Positions 25,220-33,543 are shown, counted from the stretch's first letter. The stretch is 44,804 nucleotides of DNA from Clostridia bacterium (GCA_017409265.1 JAFQSY010000066.1:1-44804), one strand, 5' to 3'. Notes: generated by a model from the letters alone, not told the origin. A program made the numbers and translations.

Positions 25220-25225
25220 TATATT

Positions 25226-25266
25226 AACGGCTGTTTCGCATTCTTTGCGGAACAGCCGTTTTTGTT
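25226..25266 (+). terminator. terminator of the E2-like gene
   Basis: A 14-bp stem with one G-U pair (25226-25239 with 25247-25260, ACGGCTGTT core) and a 7-nt loop is followed by a T tract to 25266. Confidence 0.92.
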
Positions 25267-25296
25267 TACAAATTGGTTTCAATATGTATTTTAATC

Positions 25297-25325
25297 TTTA
25301 CAATTTGTTCATACTGTGTTAGAGT
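25297..25325 (+). promoter_or_regulatory. possible promoter of the uracil-family permease gene
   Basis: TTTACA (25297-25302), 17 bp, TAGAGT (25320-25325), 33 bp before the start codon. No PyrR-type leader structure is seen. Confidence 0.45.
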
Positions 25326-25357
25326 GAATGTGACAAAAATTTCAGGAGGTTGAAAAT

Positions 25358-26746
25358 ATGTCAAAGAAAAAATTTGATATCGGCGAAGGAATTTACGACG
25401 CAAAACAGCTCGGCTATCCCAAAATGGCTGTACTCGGTATTCAGCACATGTTCGCAATGTTCGGTGCAACAGTTCTTGTTCCCGCACTTACAGGCTTGAG
25501 TGTTTCAGCAACTTTACTTTTCGCAGGCCTCGGCACGCTTCTTTTCCATTTTCTTTCAAAAGGTAAGGTTCCCGCATTCCTCGGCTCATCCTTCGCATTC
25601 ATCGGCGGATATGCAGCAATAACCGCCATCACAGATGAAGCAGGAAACACAACTAACGACTACAGTCTTCTTCCCTATGCTTGCTTCGGCGTTGCATGCG
25701 CAGGTCTTCTTTATCTTGTTCTTGCAGCTCTTATCAAGGCCTTCGGTGCAAAGAAAGTTATGAAATTCTTCCCGCCCATCGTTACAGGTCCCATCATCAT
25801 CGCAATCGGCCTCACCCTCTCTTCAAGCGCAATCGCAAACTGTCAGGCAAACTGGCTCATAGCAGTTATTGCAATTGTTATTATTATCGGCTGTAATATT
25901 TGGGGCAAGGGTATGATAAAAATCATTCCTATCATGCTCGGCGTTCTCGGTTCATCGCTCGTTGCTGTTATTCTTCACTTTACAGGTGCCATGGAAGTTC
26001 TTGACCCTGCAAAGCTTGAAGCGTTCAAGACCGCAGATTGGATTGGTCTTCCCTTCCAGATGAAAGATACCGTCTTCGGACTTTTCGCAGGTGATTTTGA
26101 TAAGAACCTTCTTGTTTCCGCAGTTATCACAATCATGCCCATCTCGCTTGCAACAATGGTTGAGCATATCGGTGATATTTCTGCTATCTCCTCAACCTGC
26201 AAGAAGAATTATATCGCAGATCCCGGTCTCCACAGAACTCTCCTCGGTGACGGTCTTGCAACAACAATCGCATCTCTTTTCGGCGCTCCTGCAAACACCA
26301 CCTACGGCGAAAACACAGGCGTTCTTTCACTCTCAAAGGTTTTTGATCCCAAAGTAGTAAGAATCGCCGCTTATCTCGCTGTTCTCGTTTCATTCTCACC
26401 CAAGTTTGCCGCTCTCGTAAGCCTTATGCCCACAGCAACAATCGGCGGCGCATCGCTCGTTCTTTACGGTATGATTTCAGCGGTCGGCGTTCGCAACGTC
26501 GTTGAAAACAAGGTTAACTTTGAAAACACAAGAAACGTTATTATCGCTGCTCTCATCCTTGTTCTTTCAATCGGCGTCAACTATGCAGGCGCTATTCAGA
26601 TTCCCATCGGCTCTGTTACAATCAGCCTTTCCGGTCTTGCAGTCGGTGCTCTCGTAGGTATCATTCTCAACGCAATCCTTCCCGGAAAGGATTATGAGTT
26701 CGGCACAGACGAAAAGGGCGATAAATCGGTTAATTTCAAAGTATAA
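25358..26746 (+). CDS. uracil/xanthine-family nucleobase permease
   Basis: A 462-residue membrane protein with about 13-14 hydrophobic segments of the nucleobase:cation symporter-2 family (UraA/PbuX). Family marks include 'QHMFAMFGATVLVPALTG' at the N-terminus, 'AFLGSSFAFIGGY', and the substrate-site region 'EHIGDISAISSTC' with the glutamate of UraA. 'APANTTYGENTGVLSLSK' matches the NTTYGEN motif, which favours uracil over xanthine. AGGAGG precedes the ATG. It stands alone between two terminators. Confidence 0.93.
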   Translation: MSKKKFDIGEGIYDAKQLGYPKMAVLGIQHMFAMFGATVLVPALTGLSVSATLLFAGLGTLLFHFLSKGKVPAFLGSSFAFIGGYAAITAITDEAGNTTNDYSLLPYACFGVACAGLLYLVLAALIKAFGAKKVMKFFPPIVTGPIIIAIGLTLSSSAIANCQANWLIAVIAIVIIIGCNIWGKGMIKIIPIMLGVLGSSLVAVILHFTGAMEVLDPAKLEAFKTADWIGLPFQMKDTVFGLFAGDFDKNLLVSAVITIMPISLATMVEHIGDISAISSTCKKNYIADPGLHRTLLGDGLATTIASLFGAPANTTYGENTGVLSLSKVFDPKVVRIAAYLAVLVSFSPKFAALVSLMPTATIGGASLVLYGMISAVGVRNVVENKVNFENTRNVIIAALILVLSIGVNYAGAIQIPIGSVTISLSGLAVGALVGIILNAILPGKDYEFGTDEKGDKSVNFKV

Positions 26747-26765
26747 TCCTCATTAATGACATTAT

Positions 26766-26797
26766 AGAGACAGGCAGAAATGTCTGTCTCTTTTTAT
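26766..26797 (+). terminator. terminator of the nucleobase permease gene
   Basis: An 8-bp stem (AGAGACAG, 26766-26773, with 26784-26791) with a 10-nt loop is followed by T5 from 26791. Confidence 0.85.
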
Positions 26798-26923
26798 ATA
26801 GTCTTTATTACCAAAAAAACGTTGCGTTTATTGTATGGATTTCATAAAAAATATTTGTGGTATTGTAAATGTATTAAGAGTATGTTAGTATAATTTATAT
26901 ATTTTAAGATAGGGAGAGATACT

Positions 26924-28480
26924 ATGGCATCTGAATCAACAGCCAAGGTTGTTGAAGAGAAGGCACCAAGCGCCGTTCCCAAAGACAGGCGCTACGTCGG
27001 CTCAAAAGAAACCTTCGCATACATACTTGATGATATTGCCCAAAGCTTCAATATCGGTAAATACGACGACGTTTTCAGAATGAACATTCTCAAAATTGAC
27101 CTTGTTCTTCAGTCGGTTACCAATGGTATTATCACCGTATGGGATATCATCAACGACCTTTTCCTTGCAGCTATCGTTGACAAAACCCGTACGAGATGGG
27201 GTAAATTCAAGCCGTGGCTTGTTGTTTATGCAATTCCCGGCGTTTTTCTTACAGTCGTTTACTGGGCACTGCCTATGTTTATGGGCACCGAAGGTATCGG
27301 CAACAATATTCCGAGGTTTGCGATTTATCTGCTGCTTCAGATTTTCTCAAATCTTGCGACTTCTCTGATTTCGATTGTCCGCCAGGGTATGACTTCAACA
27401 ATAACCCCGAATATTATTGACCGAACCAGGCTTATAACTTCGGCAAACCTTCTTTCGGGCTTCGTTGAAAAAGCACCCGAAATCCTTATGGGTCTTCTGA
27501 TTGATATTTATATCAACAGCCCTGCAAGAGATGCTCTTCAGATTGCAAACCCCGATGCATATCAGATGGGCTACAACAGAATGTTCGTTCTCGGCGGTGT
27601 TATAACAGCAGTTGTTTCCGGTCTTTTCGCACTTTTCTATGCATTCGTTGCAAAAGAAAGAGTTATGCAGACTGTTGACCGTCCCAGCATTTTCAACGGT
27701 ATCAAGTCTGTTATTACCAACAAACCGCTTCTTCTTATCACTCTTTCCGAGTTCCTCGGCGCATTCAGCCTCAATTCAGGCACAAACCTTTACTACATCG
27801 AAGTTCTCAACCTTGCATCAATGGCAACAATCGTTGGTATTCCCGGTGCGGTTGTTTCACCCATTTCCTATTCATACGTTCCCTGGGCACGTTCCAAGTT
27901 CTCAACAAAAGTACTGTGGATTGCAGGCTCCCATGTTGATAGCTTCCTGATGCTCGGTGTTTATGCCGCAGGTAAGTTCATCAACATCGGCGGCAAGAAG
28001 GGCTATGAAAGCCTTGCAGTCATGATTCCTGCATTCATGCTTCGCGAAACTATCTGGATGTTCTTCTGGGGTATCAGAAAGGTTATTCCTGAGGAAATGA
28101 GAAATGAAGCTATCGACTACGGCGAGTGGAAGAACGGCTTCCGTTCCGAAGGTATGACAGGCGTTGCAAAGGGTCTTGTCACCAAGATGGTTGGCGGTGT
28201 CAAGAATGTTATTCAGCCCCTTCTCTTCAAGGCATTCGGTTACGACAACACAAAGAATCAGGGTGCACAGACTCCCGAAGCACGCTATGCGCTCTTCTTT
28301 ATGTGCACACTTCTTCCCGTTGTCACAGGTATCCTCAGCATCGTTCCCCAGCTCTTCTATGACCTTCAGGGCGAAAAGAGAGACAGAATGTATATGGAGC
28401 TTCGTGAAAGACGTAAGGCTATCGCAGCCGAAATTAAAGAGTTTAACGATCAGGCAGGCGAAGACGCAACAGCAGAATAA
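26924..28480 (+). CDS. GPH-family (MelB-like) sugar:cation symporter
   Basis: A 518-residue major-facilitator protein of the glycoside-pentoside-hexuronide family with about 12 membrane helices. The family motif around the cation site reads 'WDIINDLFLAAIVDKTRTRWGKFKPW' in two parts (about residues 66-91): an Asp/Asn pair in helix 2 and the Asp-Arg-Thr-Arg loop. An extra soluble N-terminus of about 25 residues and a basic/acidic C-terminal tail are present. GGGAG precedes the ATG. No glycosidase or sugar kinase lies next to it, so the sugar cannot be named. Confidence 0.9.
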   Translation: MASESTAKVVEEKAPSAVPKDRRYVGSKETFAYILDDIAQSFNIGKYDDVFRMNILKIDLVLQSVTNGIITVWDIINDLFLAAIVDKTRTRWGKFKPWLVVYAIPGVFLTVVYWALPMFMGTEGIGNNIPRFAIYLLLQIFSNLATSLISIVRQGMTSTITPNIIDRTRLITSANLLSGFVEKAPEILMGLLIDIYINSPARDALQIANPDAYQMGYNRMFVLGGVITAVVSGLFALFYAFVAKERVMQTVDRPSIFNGIKSVITNKPLLLITLSEFLGAFSLNSGTNLYYIEVLNLASMATIVGIPGAVVSPISYSYVPWARSKFSTKVLWIAGSHVDSFLMLGVYAAGKFINIGGKKGYESLAVMIPAFMLRETIWMFFWGIRKVIPEEMRNEAIDYGEWKNGFRSEGMTGVAKGLVTKMVGGVKNVIQPLLFKAFGYDNTKNQGAQTPEARYALFFMCTLLPVVTGILSIVPQLFYDLQGEKRDRMYMELRERRKAIAAEIKEFNDQAGEDATAE

Positions 28481-28486
28481 ACAAAT

Positions 28487-28520
28487 AAAGCCCCGACCTC
28501 TTGTCGGGGCTTTAAAATTA
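28487..28520 (+). terminator. hairpin terminator of the GPH transporter gene
   Basis: A perfect 11-bp stem (28487-28497 with 28503-28513, GCCCCGAC core) and 5-nt loop. The following tract TTTAAAATT is only moderately T-rich, so some read-through into the kinase-like gene at 28534 is likely. Confidence 0.75.
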
Positions 28521-28533
28521 ACAGGTGCAGATT

Positions 28534-29094
28534 ATGAATCATCTCATAAATCAAATCACAGAATTACTTGAAACAAAATCAAACGCCGTCATTGCGATTG
28601 ACGGAATGTGTGCCTCGGGCAAAACAACCTTTGCAGAGCTTTTATCCGAACGTTTCGGCATACAGGTTATTCATACAGATGATTTCTTTCTTCCCTTTGA
28701 AATGAGAACCGATGAAAGGCTTTCTCGAATTGGCGGGAACATTCATTATGAACGATTCATTAAAGAAGTAATTACTCCTATAAATGAAAGGCAAGACTTT
28801 GAGTACCGCATTTTCGACTGTTCTACAGGAACCTATTGCTCCCGCAAATCAATTTGCGCAAACAAGCCGATAATAATAGAGGGTGCATATTCCCTGCATC
28901 CCGAATATCCCGATATATATGATTTAAAAATATTCTTTCAAACCAGCAGCGAAACACAGCTTACACGCATTGAGAAACGCAACGGTTCGGATGCATTAAA
29001 GACATTTAAAGATAAATGGATTCCTTTTGAAAACCGTTATTTTGATGCCTTTAAAATCAAAGAGAAATGTGACATTACAATAGAAAACAGATAA
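28534..29094 (+). CDS. uridine-kinase-like P-loop NTPase
   Basis: A 186-residue cytoplasmic kinase-like protein. The Walker A motif is 'IDGMCASGKTT' (about 23-33), followed by 'IQVIHTDDFFLP' with the substrate-side aspartates and 'KPIIIEGAYSLHP', which takes the Walker B role. This arrangement matches uridine kinase/phosphoribulokinase-type proteins, so a nucleoside or small sugar is the probable acceptor. The ATG at 28534 is preferred to a GTG at 28525; the ribosome binding site (AGGTG) is modest. Its composition is more AT-rich than its neighbours. It ends at a shared terminator. Confidence 0.85.
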   Translation: MNHLINQITELLETKSNAVIAIDGMCASGKTTFAELLSERFGIQVIHTDDFFLPFEMRTDERLSRIGGNIHYERFIKEVITPINERQDFEYRIFDCSTGTYCSRKSICANKPIIIEGAYSLHPEYPDIYDLKIFFQTSSETQLTRIEKRNGSDALKTFKDKWIPFENRYFDAFKIKEKCDITIENR

Positions 29095-29098
29095 AACA

Positions 29099-29134
29099 AA
29101 AACAGACCGAGTCATCATCGGTCTGTTTGCTTTT
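29099..29134. terminator. bidirectional terminator between the kinase-like gene and HPr
   Basis: A perfect 11-bp stem (29100-29110 with 29118-29128, CAGACCGA core) with a 7-nt loop has T-rich tails on both strands. Confidence 0.9.
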
Positions 29135-29145
29135 AAAAATTAAAA

Positions 29146-29409
29146 TTACTCTGCAAAGCCTGATTCAACAAGCTTAACAAGTTCAAGAACAGCCTGCTCT
29201 TCGTCGGGGCCGCCGGCGATAATACGGATATCTGTTCCGCCCATGATGCCGAGTGAAAGAACACCAAGAAGGCTCTTTGCGTTAACTCTGCGCTCTTCCT
29301 TTTCTACCCAGATTGATGACTTGAATTCGTTTGCCTTCTGAATGAAGAATGTTGCAGGACGAGCATGAAGTCCAACCTGATTCTGAACGGTTACATCTTT
29401 AACAAACAT
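29146..29409 (-). CDS. ptsH: HPr-like phosphocarrier protein
   Basis: An 87-residue HPr-fold protein. The active-site histidine is in 'VGLHARPA' (His15) and the regulatory serine in 'NAKSLLGVLSLG' (Ser46), the target of HPr kinase in Bacillota; having both makes it HPr rather than Crh. It carries phosphate from enzyme I to sugar permeases and takes part in CcpA control when Ser46 is phosphorylated. It stands alone: ptsI is not adjacent, as in many clostridia. Preceded by GGGAG and a clear promoter. Confidence 0.92.
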   Translation of the reverse strand: MFVKDVTVQNQVGLHARPATFFIQKANEFKSSIWVEKEERRVNAKSLLGVLSLGIMGGTDIRIIAGGPDEEQAVLELVKLVESGFAE

Positions 29410-29453
29410 AATCTATATCTCCCACGATGAAAATTTTCTTACTGATACAGTAT

Positions 29454-29481
29454 ATTATATCATAAATCTGTGCTTCGTCAA
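29454..29481 (-). promoter_or_regulatory. ptsH: HPr gene promoter
   Basis: On the minus strand TTGACG (29481-29476), 16 bp, TATAAT (29459-29454), about 45 bp ahead of the start codon. Confidence 0.75.
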
Positions 29482-29741
29482 CATTTTTAAAGCGAGTTTT
29501 AAGCCTCCGGGGAATAATTCAGCTTGTCGGCCAAAGCTCGGGCTTTCAAAAAAATTTGTTTTGGTAAAATTGACGATGGACAAAATAACTTTTTGTTACA
29601 CATGAACAGAAAAATACTGTTTTCAAGCAACACTAACAGTTTAATTGGAAACGCCAAAAAAGTCAATGTGCAAAAGTGATATTGTTTAAATTCCAAAAGG
29701 CTCCAACTCTATCATTTTTTACAAATTATTTTCAGATATTC

Positions 29742-29773
29742 AAAAAGCAGCGCTGTTGCAAGGCGCTGCTTTT
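29742..29773 (-). terminator. terminator of the G5/3D gene
   Basis: An 11-bp stem (29743-29753 with 29763-29773, GCAGCGC core) with a 9-nt loop is followed by T5 on the minus strand, eight bases after the stop codon. Confidence 0.9.
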
Positions 29774-29780
29774 AATTCTT

Positions 29781-31037
29781 TTAGTTGAGAACATAGATTT
29801 TAACGTTTCTGTTACCCCAATCATAACACATATCCTCGTTATCCATGTAAAGGTCAATGTCTGTATTGCCCATCTTAACGAATCCGCCTGTGTCAGCTGC
29901 TACGCAGTAGCCATAAATATACTTGCCGTCTGCAGAAACAACATAAAGCTCTGTTCCGTAAGGGAACTCTTTGGGGTCAACCGCAATATGACCGGGCATA
30001 GGCTTTCTGCCTGATGCGGTTTCGGGGTCACCCGTATAGGCTGTTGCTTTACCTTCAACGCAATATGCGTAATCAACGGGAATACCGTTTTTATCAAGCT
30101 TAAGGTCTGCGGGAACAGCAAGATCGGAAATCGGTGCTTGATTGTTTTTGTGGGAAGAGAGAGTTGCCCTCTTCTTTGTGCCAACCTTAACGACTTCGTT
30201 AACAGGCTTCTTTGTGACCTTCTCTTTTTCAAAGATCATTTCATCAAGCTCACCGTCAACGTATTTTGCTGTGTAAAAAACGGTTTTTTCGCCCTCAACA
30301 CCGGAAGTTACAACTTCTTTTTCGTCGATATACATATCGTCACTGTAAATAACTTCGGTATCGTATTCAACGGGCTGTTTTTCAAGCTTTGTGTCATACT
30401 TAACTCTGAAAATCTTGATTTTGGTCAGACCATTTACGGGTGTATCAAGCGAAGGAACAACTATATCATCCTTGCTGACCGAAATTCCTGACTTTTCAAT
30501 TGCATCTCCGACAGTGCCTTTTGCCATAAAAACCTTTTGGGATTCACCGTCGGATTCAACGCTGACTCCGAAAGCTCTTTTGATAAAGACTCTCATATCA
30601 TCAAAAATATTTTTTGACGGGTCTGCGTTAATTTCATCATCTTCGCCGAGGGTGATGCCTTCTTTGCTGAAAATGTCCCCAAGGGTATCGCCATAGCCGA
30701 CAAAATAAGATATAATACCGCTATCCTCAATTCTGATGATGTTAGCTCTCTCGATAACAATTTCGCCGCCTTTGCCTGCGGTGTAAGCTGAAAGGTCGAG
30801 TTCATCGTTCGCACCGAGCGTGAAGCCTGCCTGCTTGACAATATCACGGGGATCGGTGGTCTTTGCTGATATGCTTACCGATTTTTCTCCGTCAGTAACC
30901 GTAACTTCAAAATCGTTCGTTGCAGCAAACGTTGTTACTGTTACCGAACAAACAAAAAGAACTGTAATAAAAGCTGTCAGAAATCTGAAGCCTTTTTTTC
31001 TGGTCCCTGCGTTTGCGGATACAGAATTTGTAATCAT
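29781..31037 (-). CDS. YabE-like cell-wall protein with DUF348, G5 and 3D domains
   Basis: A 418-residue exported protein. A hydrophobic signal/anchor (about 20-40) precedes two or three DUF348 ubiquitin-like repeats (about 45-205), a G5 domain (about 215-285) and a C-terminal 3D domain (about 325-418). The 3D aspartates are visible in 'AVDPKEFPYG', 'AADTGG' and 'NTDIDLY', as in MltA/Rpf-like lytic transglycosylase folds, so it probably trims peptidoglycan. The start at 31037 follows AAGGAGTG; a longer reading to 31121 crosses the 5' leader. Its promoter is a perfect consensus with an embedded inverted repeat. Confidence 0.93.
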   Translation of the reverse strand: MITNSVSANAGTRKKGFRFLTAFITVLFVCSVTVTTFAATNDFEVTVTDGEKSVSISAKTTDPRDIVKQAGFTLGANDELDLSAYTAGKGGEIVIERANIIRIEDSGIISYFVGYGDTLGDIFSKEGITLGEDDEINADPSKNIFDDMRVFIKRAFGVSVESDGESQKVFMAKGTVGDAIEKSGISVSKDDIVVPSLDTPVNGLTKIKIFRVKYDTKLEKQPVEYDTEVIYSDDMYIDEKEVVTSGVEGEKTVFYTAKYVDGELDEMIFEKEKVTKKPVNEVVKVGTKKRATLSSHKNNQAPISDLAVPADLKLDKNGIPVDYAYCVEGKATAYTGDPETASGRKPMPGHIAVDPKEFPYGTELYVVSADGKYIYGYCVAADTGGFVKMGNTDIDLYMDNEDMCYDWGNRNVKIYVLN

Positions 31038-31121
31038 AAAACACTCCTTATTTCGCGCATTAGTAGTTTTTTGGATGCCTGTTTTTGGGGCAAACCTCGA
31101 TTTCCTTTTGCAACGCGTCAC

Positions 31122-31150
31122 ATTATATTGACAAAAAATTAATTTGTCAA
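31122..31150 (-). promoter_or_regulatory. consensus promoter of the G5/3D gene with overlapping inverted repeat
   Basis: On the minus strand TTGACA (31150-31145), 17 bp, TATAAT (31127-31122) is a perfect sigma-A promoter. An 8-bp inverted repeat TTGACAAA/TTTGTCAA (31128-31135 with 31143-31150) fills the -35 and spacer, suggesting a repressor site. The leader to the start codon is about 80 bases without a recognised riboswitch. Confidence 0.85.
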
Positions 31151-31693
31151 ATTTTTTTCAGAACATTTTTTGTTTATTTTGCACAAACACTTTTTACTTT
31201 TCTGCTTTTACCGAACATAAAGCTTTTGATTATCCTATTGTATTTTGTCAAAAACTGTAAATTTCTTTGTGAAAAACAGAAAAAGTTACAAATGGTTACA
31301 GAGAGGCAAAAATCAGCGTTATTTTTCCAAATAGTAAAAATAATTCGATGTTTTTCTAATAATTAGTTTTAAGGAATAAATTTACTTCTTTTCTATTATT
31401 GACCTGTTTTGGGTTTTTAAACCAAAAATTGCTCACCTGAAAAATATATGAACAAGCTTCACATTAAATTACAGTAAAAAACGCTCGGACAATGCACCCT
31501 TTTTGCATTATCCGAGCCTCTTTCGATATTCATATATATAATGTAATAAAATATATAATATTATATACATTATATATACCGTTCTACGGTAAATTCTGTC
31601 TGTCAAAATGCAGATTTTACGGTATATTTTTCAGTTGCCGCTTTAAAGTTAATTTAAACACTTATTTTACTATATCGGTAAAAAATATTTATG
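31151..31693. other. AT-rich non-coding region with strong hairpins
   Basis: About 540 bases between the G5/3D promoter and the alcohol dehydrogenase promoter. No open frame here has both a ribosome binding site and protein-like composition. Two structures stand out: a terminator-like hairpin at 31477-31517 and a nested set of ACCGT/ACGGT repeats at 31575-31630 ending in T5. The stretch 31520-31580 is almost pure A/T. Confidence 0.6.
31477..31517 (-). terminator. orphan terminator-like hairpin
   Basis: GCTCGGA-C-AATGCA (31483-31496) pairs with TGCATT-A-TCCGAGC (31504-31517), 13 bp with one mismatch. It is followed on the minus strand by GTTTTTTAC, a strong terminator tail. No minus-strand gene lies upstream of it before the alcohol dehydrogenase gene, so it may end a small RNA. 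Confidence 0.6.
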
Positions 31694-31722
31694 TTGTACT
31701 TTTCCTGAAGATATGATACAAT
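31694..31722 (+). promoter_or_regulatory. promoter of the iron alcohol dehydrogenase gene
   Basis: TTGTAC (31694-31699), 17 bp, TACAAT (31717-31722), 31 bp before the start codon. Confidence 0.65.
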
Positions 31723-31752
31723 ATCTATGTAATAAAAAGGAGGATGATTCCA

Positions 31753-32976
31753 ATGGCAAGATTTACTCTCCCCAGAGATCTCTACCACGGCAAGGGCTCT
31801 CTTGAGGTACTTAAAACTATCAAAGGCAAAAAAGCAATCGTCTGCGTAGGCGGCGGCTCAATGAAGAAGTTCGGCTTCCTTGATAAGATTGTCGCTTATC
31901 TTGAAGAAGCAGGTCTTGAGGTTAAGCTTTTCGAAGGCATCGAACCCGACCCCTCAGTTGATACCGTTATGAAGGGCGCAGCCGTTATGGCTGAATTTGA
32001 GCCCGATTGGATTGTTGCAGTCGGCGGCGGTTCACCCATCGACGCAGCAAAAGCAATGTGGATTAAGTACGAATATCCCGAAATCACATTTGAAGAAATG
32101 TGCGTTGTATTCGGCATTCCCGAGCTTCGCAAAAAGGCTCGCTTCATTGCTATTCCCTCAACCTCAGGCACAGCAACAGAGGTTACGGCATTCTCGGTTA
32201 TCACCGACTATGAAAAGGGCATCAAATATCCCCTTGCTGACTTTGAAATCACTCCCGATATCGCTATCGTTGATTCAGAGCTTGCAGAAACAATGCCCAA
32301 AAAGCTTGTTGCTCACACAGGTATGGACGCTATGACCCACGCAGTTGAAGCTTATGTTTCAACCGCTAACTGCGATTATACCGACCCTCTTGCTCTCCAT
32401 GCAATCGAAATGATTCAGGAAAACCTTGTTGATTCATATAACGGCGACAATGGTTGCCGCGAAAAGATGCATAACGCACAGTGCCTTGCGGGCATGGCAT
32501 TCTCAAACGCACTTCTCGGCATCGTTCACTCAATGGCTCACAAGACAGGTGCTGCTTTCGCTGATTACGGCAACGGCGCACACATCATCCACGGCGCTGC
32601 AAACGCAATGTACCTTCCCAAGGTTATAGAATTCAACGCAAAGGTTGAATCCGCAGCAAAGCGCTACGCAAAGATTGCTGACAGAATGAATCTCGGCGGC
32701 GAAACCGTTGAAGAGAAGGTTCAGCTCCTTATCGCTTATCTCCGCGGTATGAACGATAAGCTCAACATTCCCCAGTGCATCAAAAACTACGGTGCAGACA
32801 GCTATCCCTGCGAGCAGGGCTTTGTTCCCGAGGAAGTATTCCTTGAAAGACTTCCCGAGATTGCAAAGAATGCTATCGGCGACGCTTGCACAGGCTCCAA
32901 TCCCCGTCAGCCCAGCCAGGAAGAGATGGAAAAGCTCTTCAAGTGCTGCTATTACGACCTCAAGGTTGATTTCTAA
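31753..32976 (+). CDS. iron-containing alcohol dehydrogenase
   Basis: A 407-residue NAD(P)H-dependent group III alcohol dehydrogenase. The nucleotide-binding motif is 'VGGGSPIDAAKAM', with 'IPSTSGTATEVTAFSVI' following. Metal ligands lie in 'GMDAMTHAVEAY' (Asp, His), 'HSMAHKTGA' (His) and 'IIHGAANA' (His). Relatives reduce butyraldehyde, acetaldehyde or other aldehydes in fermentation. The ATG at 31753 is chosen because AAGGAGG ends immediately before the alternative ATG at 31744. It has its own promoter and a strong terminator; the codon bias looks like that of a highly expressed gene. Confidence 0.95.
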   Translation: MARFTLPRDLYHGKGSLEVLKTIKGKKAIVCVGGGSMKKFGFLDKIVAYLEEAGLEVKLFEGIEPDPSVDTVMKGAAVMAEFEPDWIVAVGGGSPIDAAKAMWIKYEYPEITFEEMCVVFGIPELRKKARFIAIPSTSGTATEVTAFSVITDYEKGIKYPLADFEITPDIAIVDSELAETMPKKLVAHTGMDAMTHAVEAYVSTANCDYTDPLALHAIEMIQENLVDSYNGDNGCREKMHNAQCLAGMAFSNALLGIVHSMAHKTGAAFADYGNGAHIIHGAANAMYLPKVIEFNAKVESAAKRYAKIADRMNLGGETVEEKVQLLIAYLRGMNDKLNIPQCIKNYGADSYPCEQGFVPEEVFLERLPEIAKNAIGDACTGSNPRQPSQEEMEKLFKCCYYDLKVDF

Positions 32977-32988
32977 TCAAAAAAATTT

Positions 32989-33021
32989 GCAGGGAACGAA
33001 AAACGTTCCCTGCTTTTCTTT
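32989..33021. terminator. bidirectional terminator after the alcohol dehydrogenase gene
   Basis: A perfect 10-bp stem (GCAGGGAACG, 32989-32998, with 33004-33013) and 5-nt loop, followed by TTTTCTTTTT on the plus strand and AAATTTTTTT on the minus strand. Confidence 0.93.
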
Positions 33022-33456
33022 TTAAAGAAACGGCTTCATCTGTTCTTCGAGCTTTGCTTCAAGGCTGCTGATTCTGTTTGCGAGATTCATAACCTCGGGT
33101 GCTGCAGCAGGATACTGATTCATATATTTATGAATGGATTTGATTCCCATTCCGCAGCCATCGGTGATAAGACTTGCAGCCTGCGATGCAGTAGGCTTAA
33201 ACGCCATTTCAGCATTGGTCTTGATTTTTGACATTCCCTTTGCCATAAGATTAGGCTCTTTGCCGTCACAATCCATCTTGTGGAGTGTGTTGTCAATATC
33301 CTTTTCAAGATCCTTATGCTCGGTTTTGCTTTCCTTGAGCACCTGCACCATCTCTTTGTCATTCAGATAGGGCAGAACATCATCAATTGACGCAACTGCC
33401 ATTCTGATTCCCGCACTGCATTCTTTAAGCAGTAAAACCGTGTCTTTATTTTCCAT
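33022..33456 (-). CDS. helical protein of unknown function
   Basis: A 144-residue soluble protein, almost entirely helical by composition, with heptad-like charged stretches ('TEHKDLEKDIDNTLHKMD' near residue 45 and 'NRISSLEAKLEEQM' near the end). It could form a four-helix bundle of ferritin-like or PA2169-like type, but no metal-ligand pattern is clear and I do not assign a family. AAGGAG precedes the ATG. It is monocistronic, sharing a terminator with the convergent alcohol dehydrogenase gene. Confidence 0.8.
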   Translation of the reverse strand: MENKDTVLLLKECSAGIRMAVASIDDVLPYLNDKEMVQVLKESKTEHKDLEKDIDNTLHKMDCDGKEPNLMAKGMSKIKTNAEMAFKPTASQAASLITDGCGMGIKSIHKYMNQYPAAAPEVMNLANRISSLEAKLEEQMKPFL

Positions 33457-33514
33457 GTCAATTCTCCTTAACGTTTATTCGTTATTATTATTGCCCGAAT
33501 AATTACGGATTTTA

Positions 33515-33543
33515 TTGACAAATTTTTTCATTTAATTTATCAT
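33515..33543 (+). promoter_or_regulatory. promoter of the amidohydrolase gene
   Basis: TTGACA (33515-33520), 17 bp, TATCAT (33538-33543), about 20 bp before the start codon. Confidence 0.75.

Larger units (their letters stand above)
29410..29780. other. intergenic region between HPr and the G5/3D gene
   Basis: About 370 bases without a convincing gene. It holds the HPr promoter at 29454-29481 and the G5/3D terminator at 29742-29773. The middle (about 29490-29740) shows only short imperfect inverted repeats and a minus-strand open frame (29499-29696) with no good ribosome binding site; I assign nothing to it. Confidence 0.5.

Noticed and set aside
29499-29696. Minus-strand frame of about 65 codons between HPr and the G5/3D gene
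   Set aside because: No ribosome binding site, protein-unlike composition, and it overlaps the HPr promoter side.
31038-31121. c-di-AMP (ydaO-type) riboswitch ahead of the G5/3D gene
   Set aside because: Such genes often carry one, but the leader after the mapped promoter is only about 80 bases and lacks the conserved ydaO segments.
31085-31366. 93-codon plus-strand frame opposite the G5/3D promoter
   Set aside because: AT-rich, Phe/Leu/Lys-rich by base composition, no ribosome binding site, and it crosses a perfect promoter on the other strand.
31492-31716. 74-codon plus-strand frame upstream of the alcohol dehydrogenase gene
   Set aside because: Starts inside the terminator-like hairpin and runs through A/T-only sequence; no ribosome binding site.
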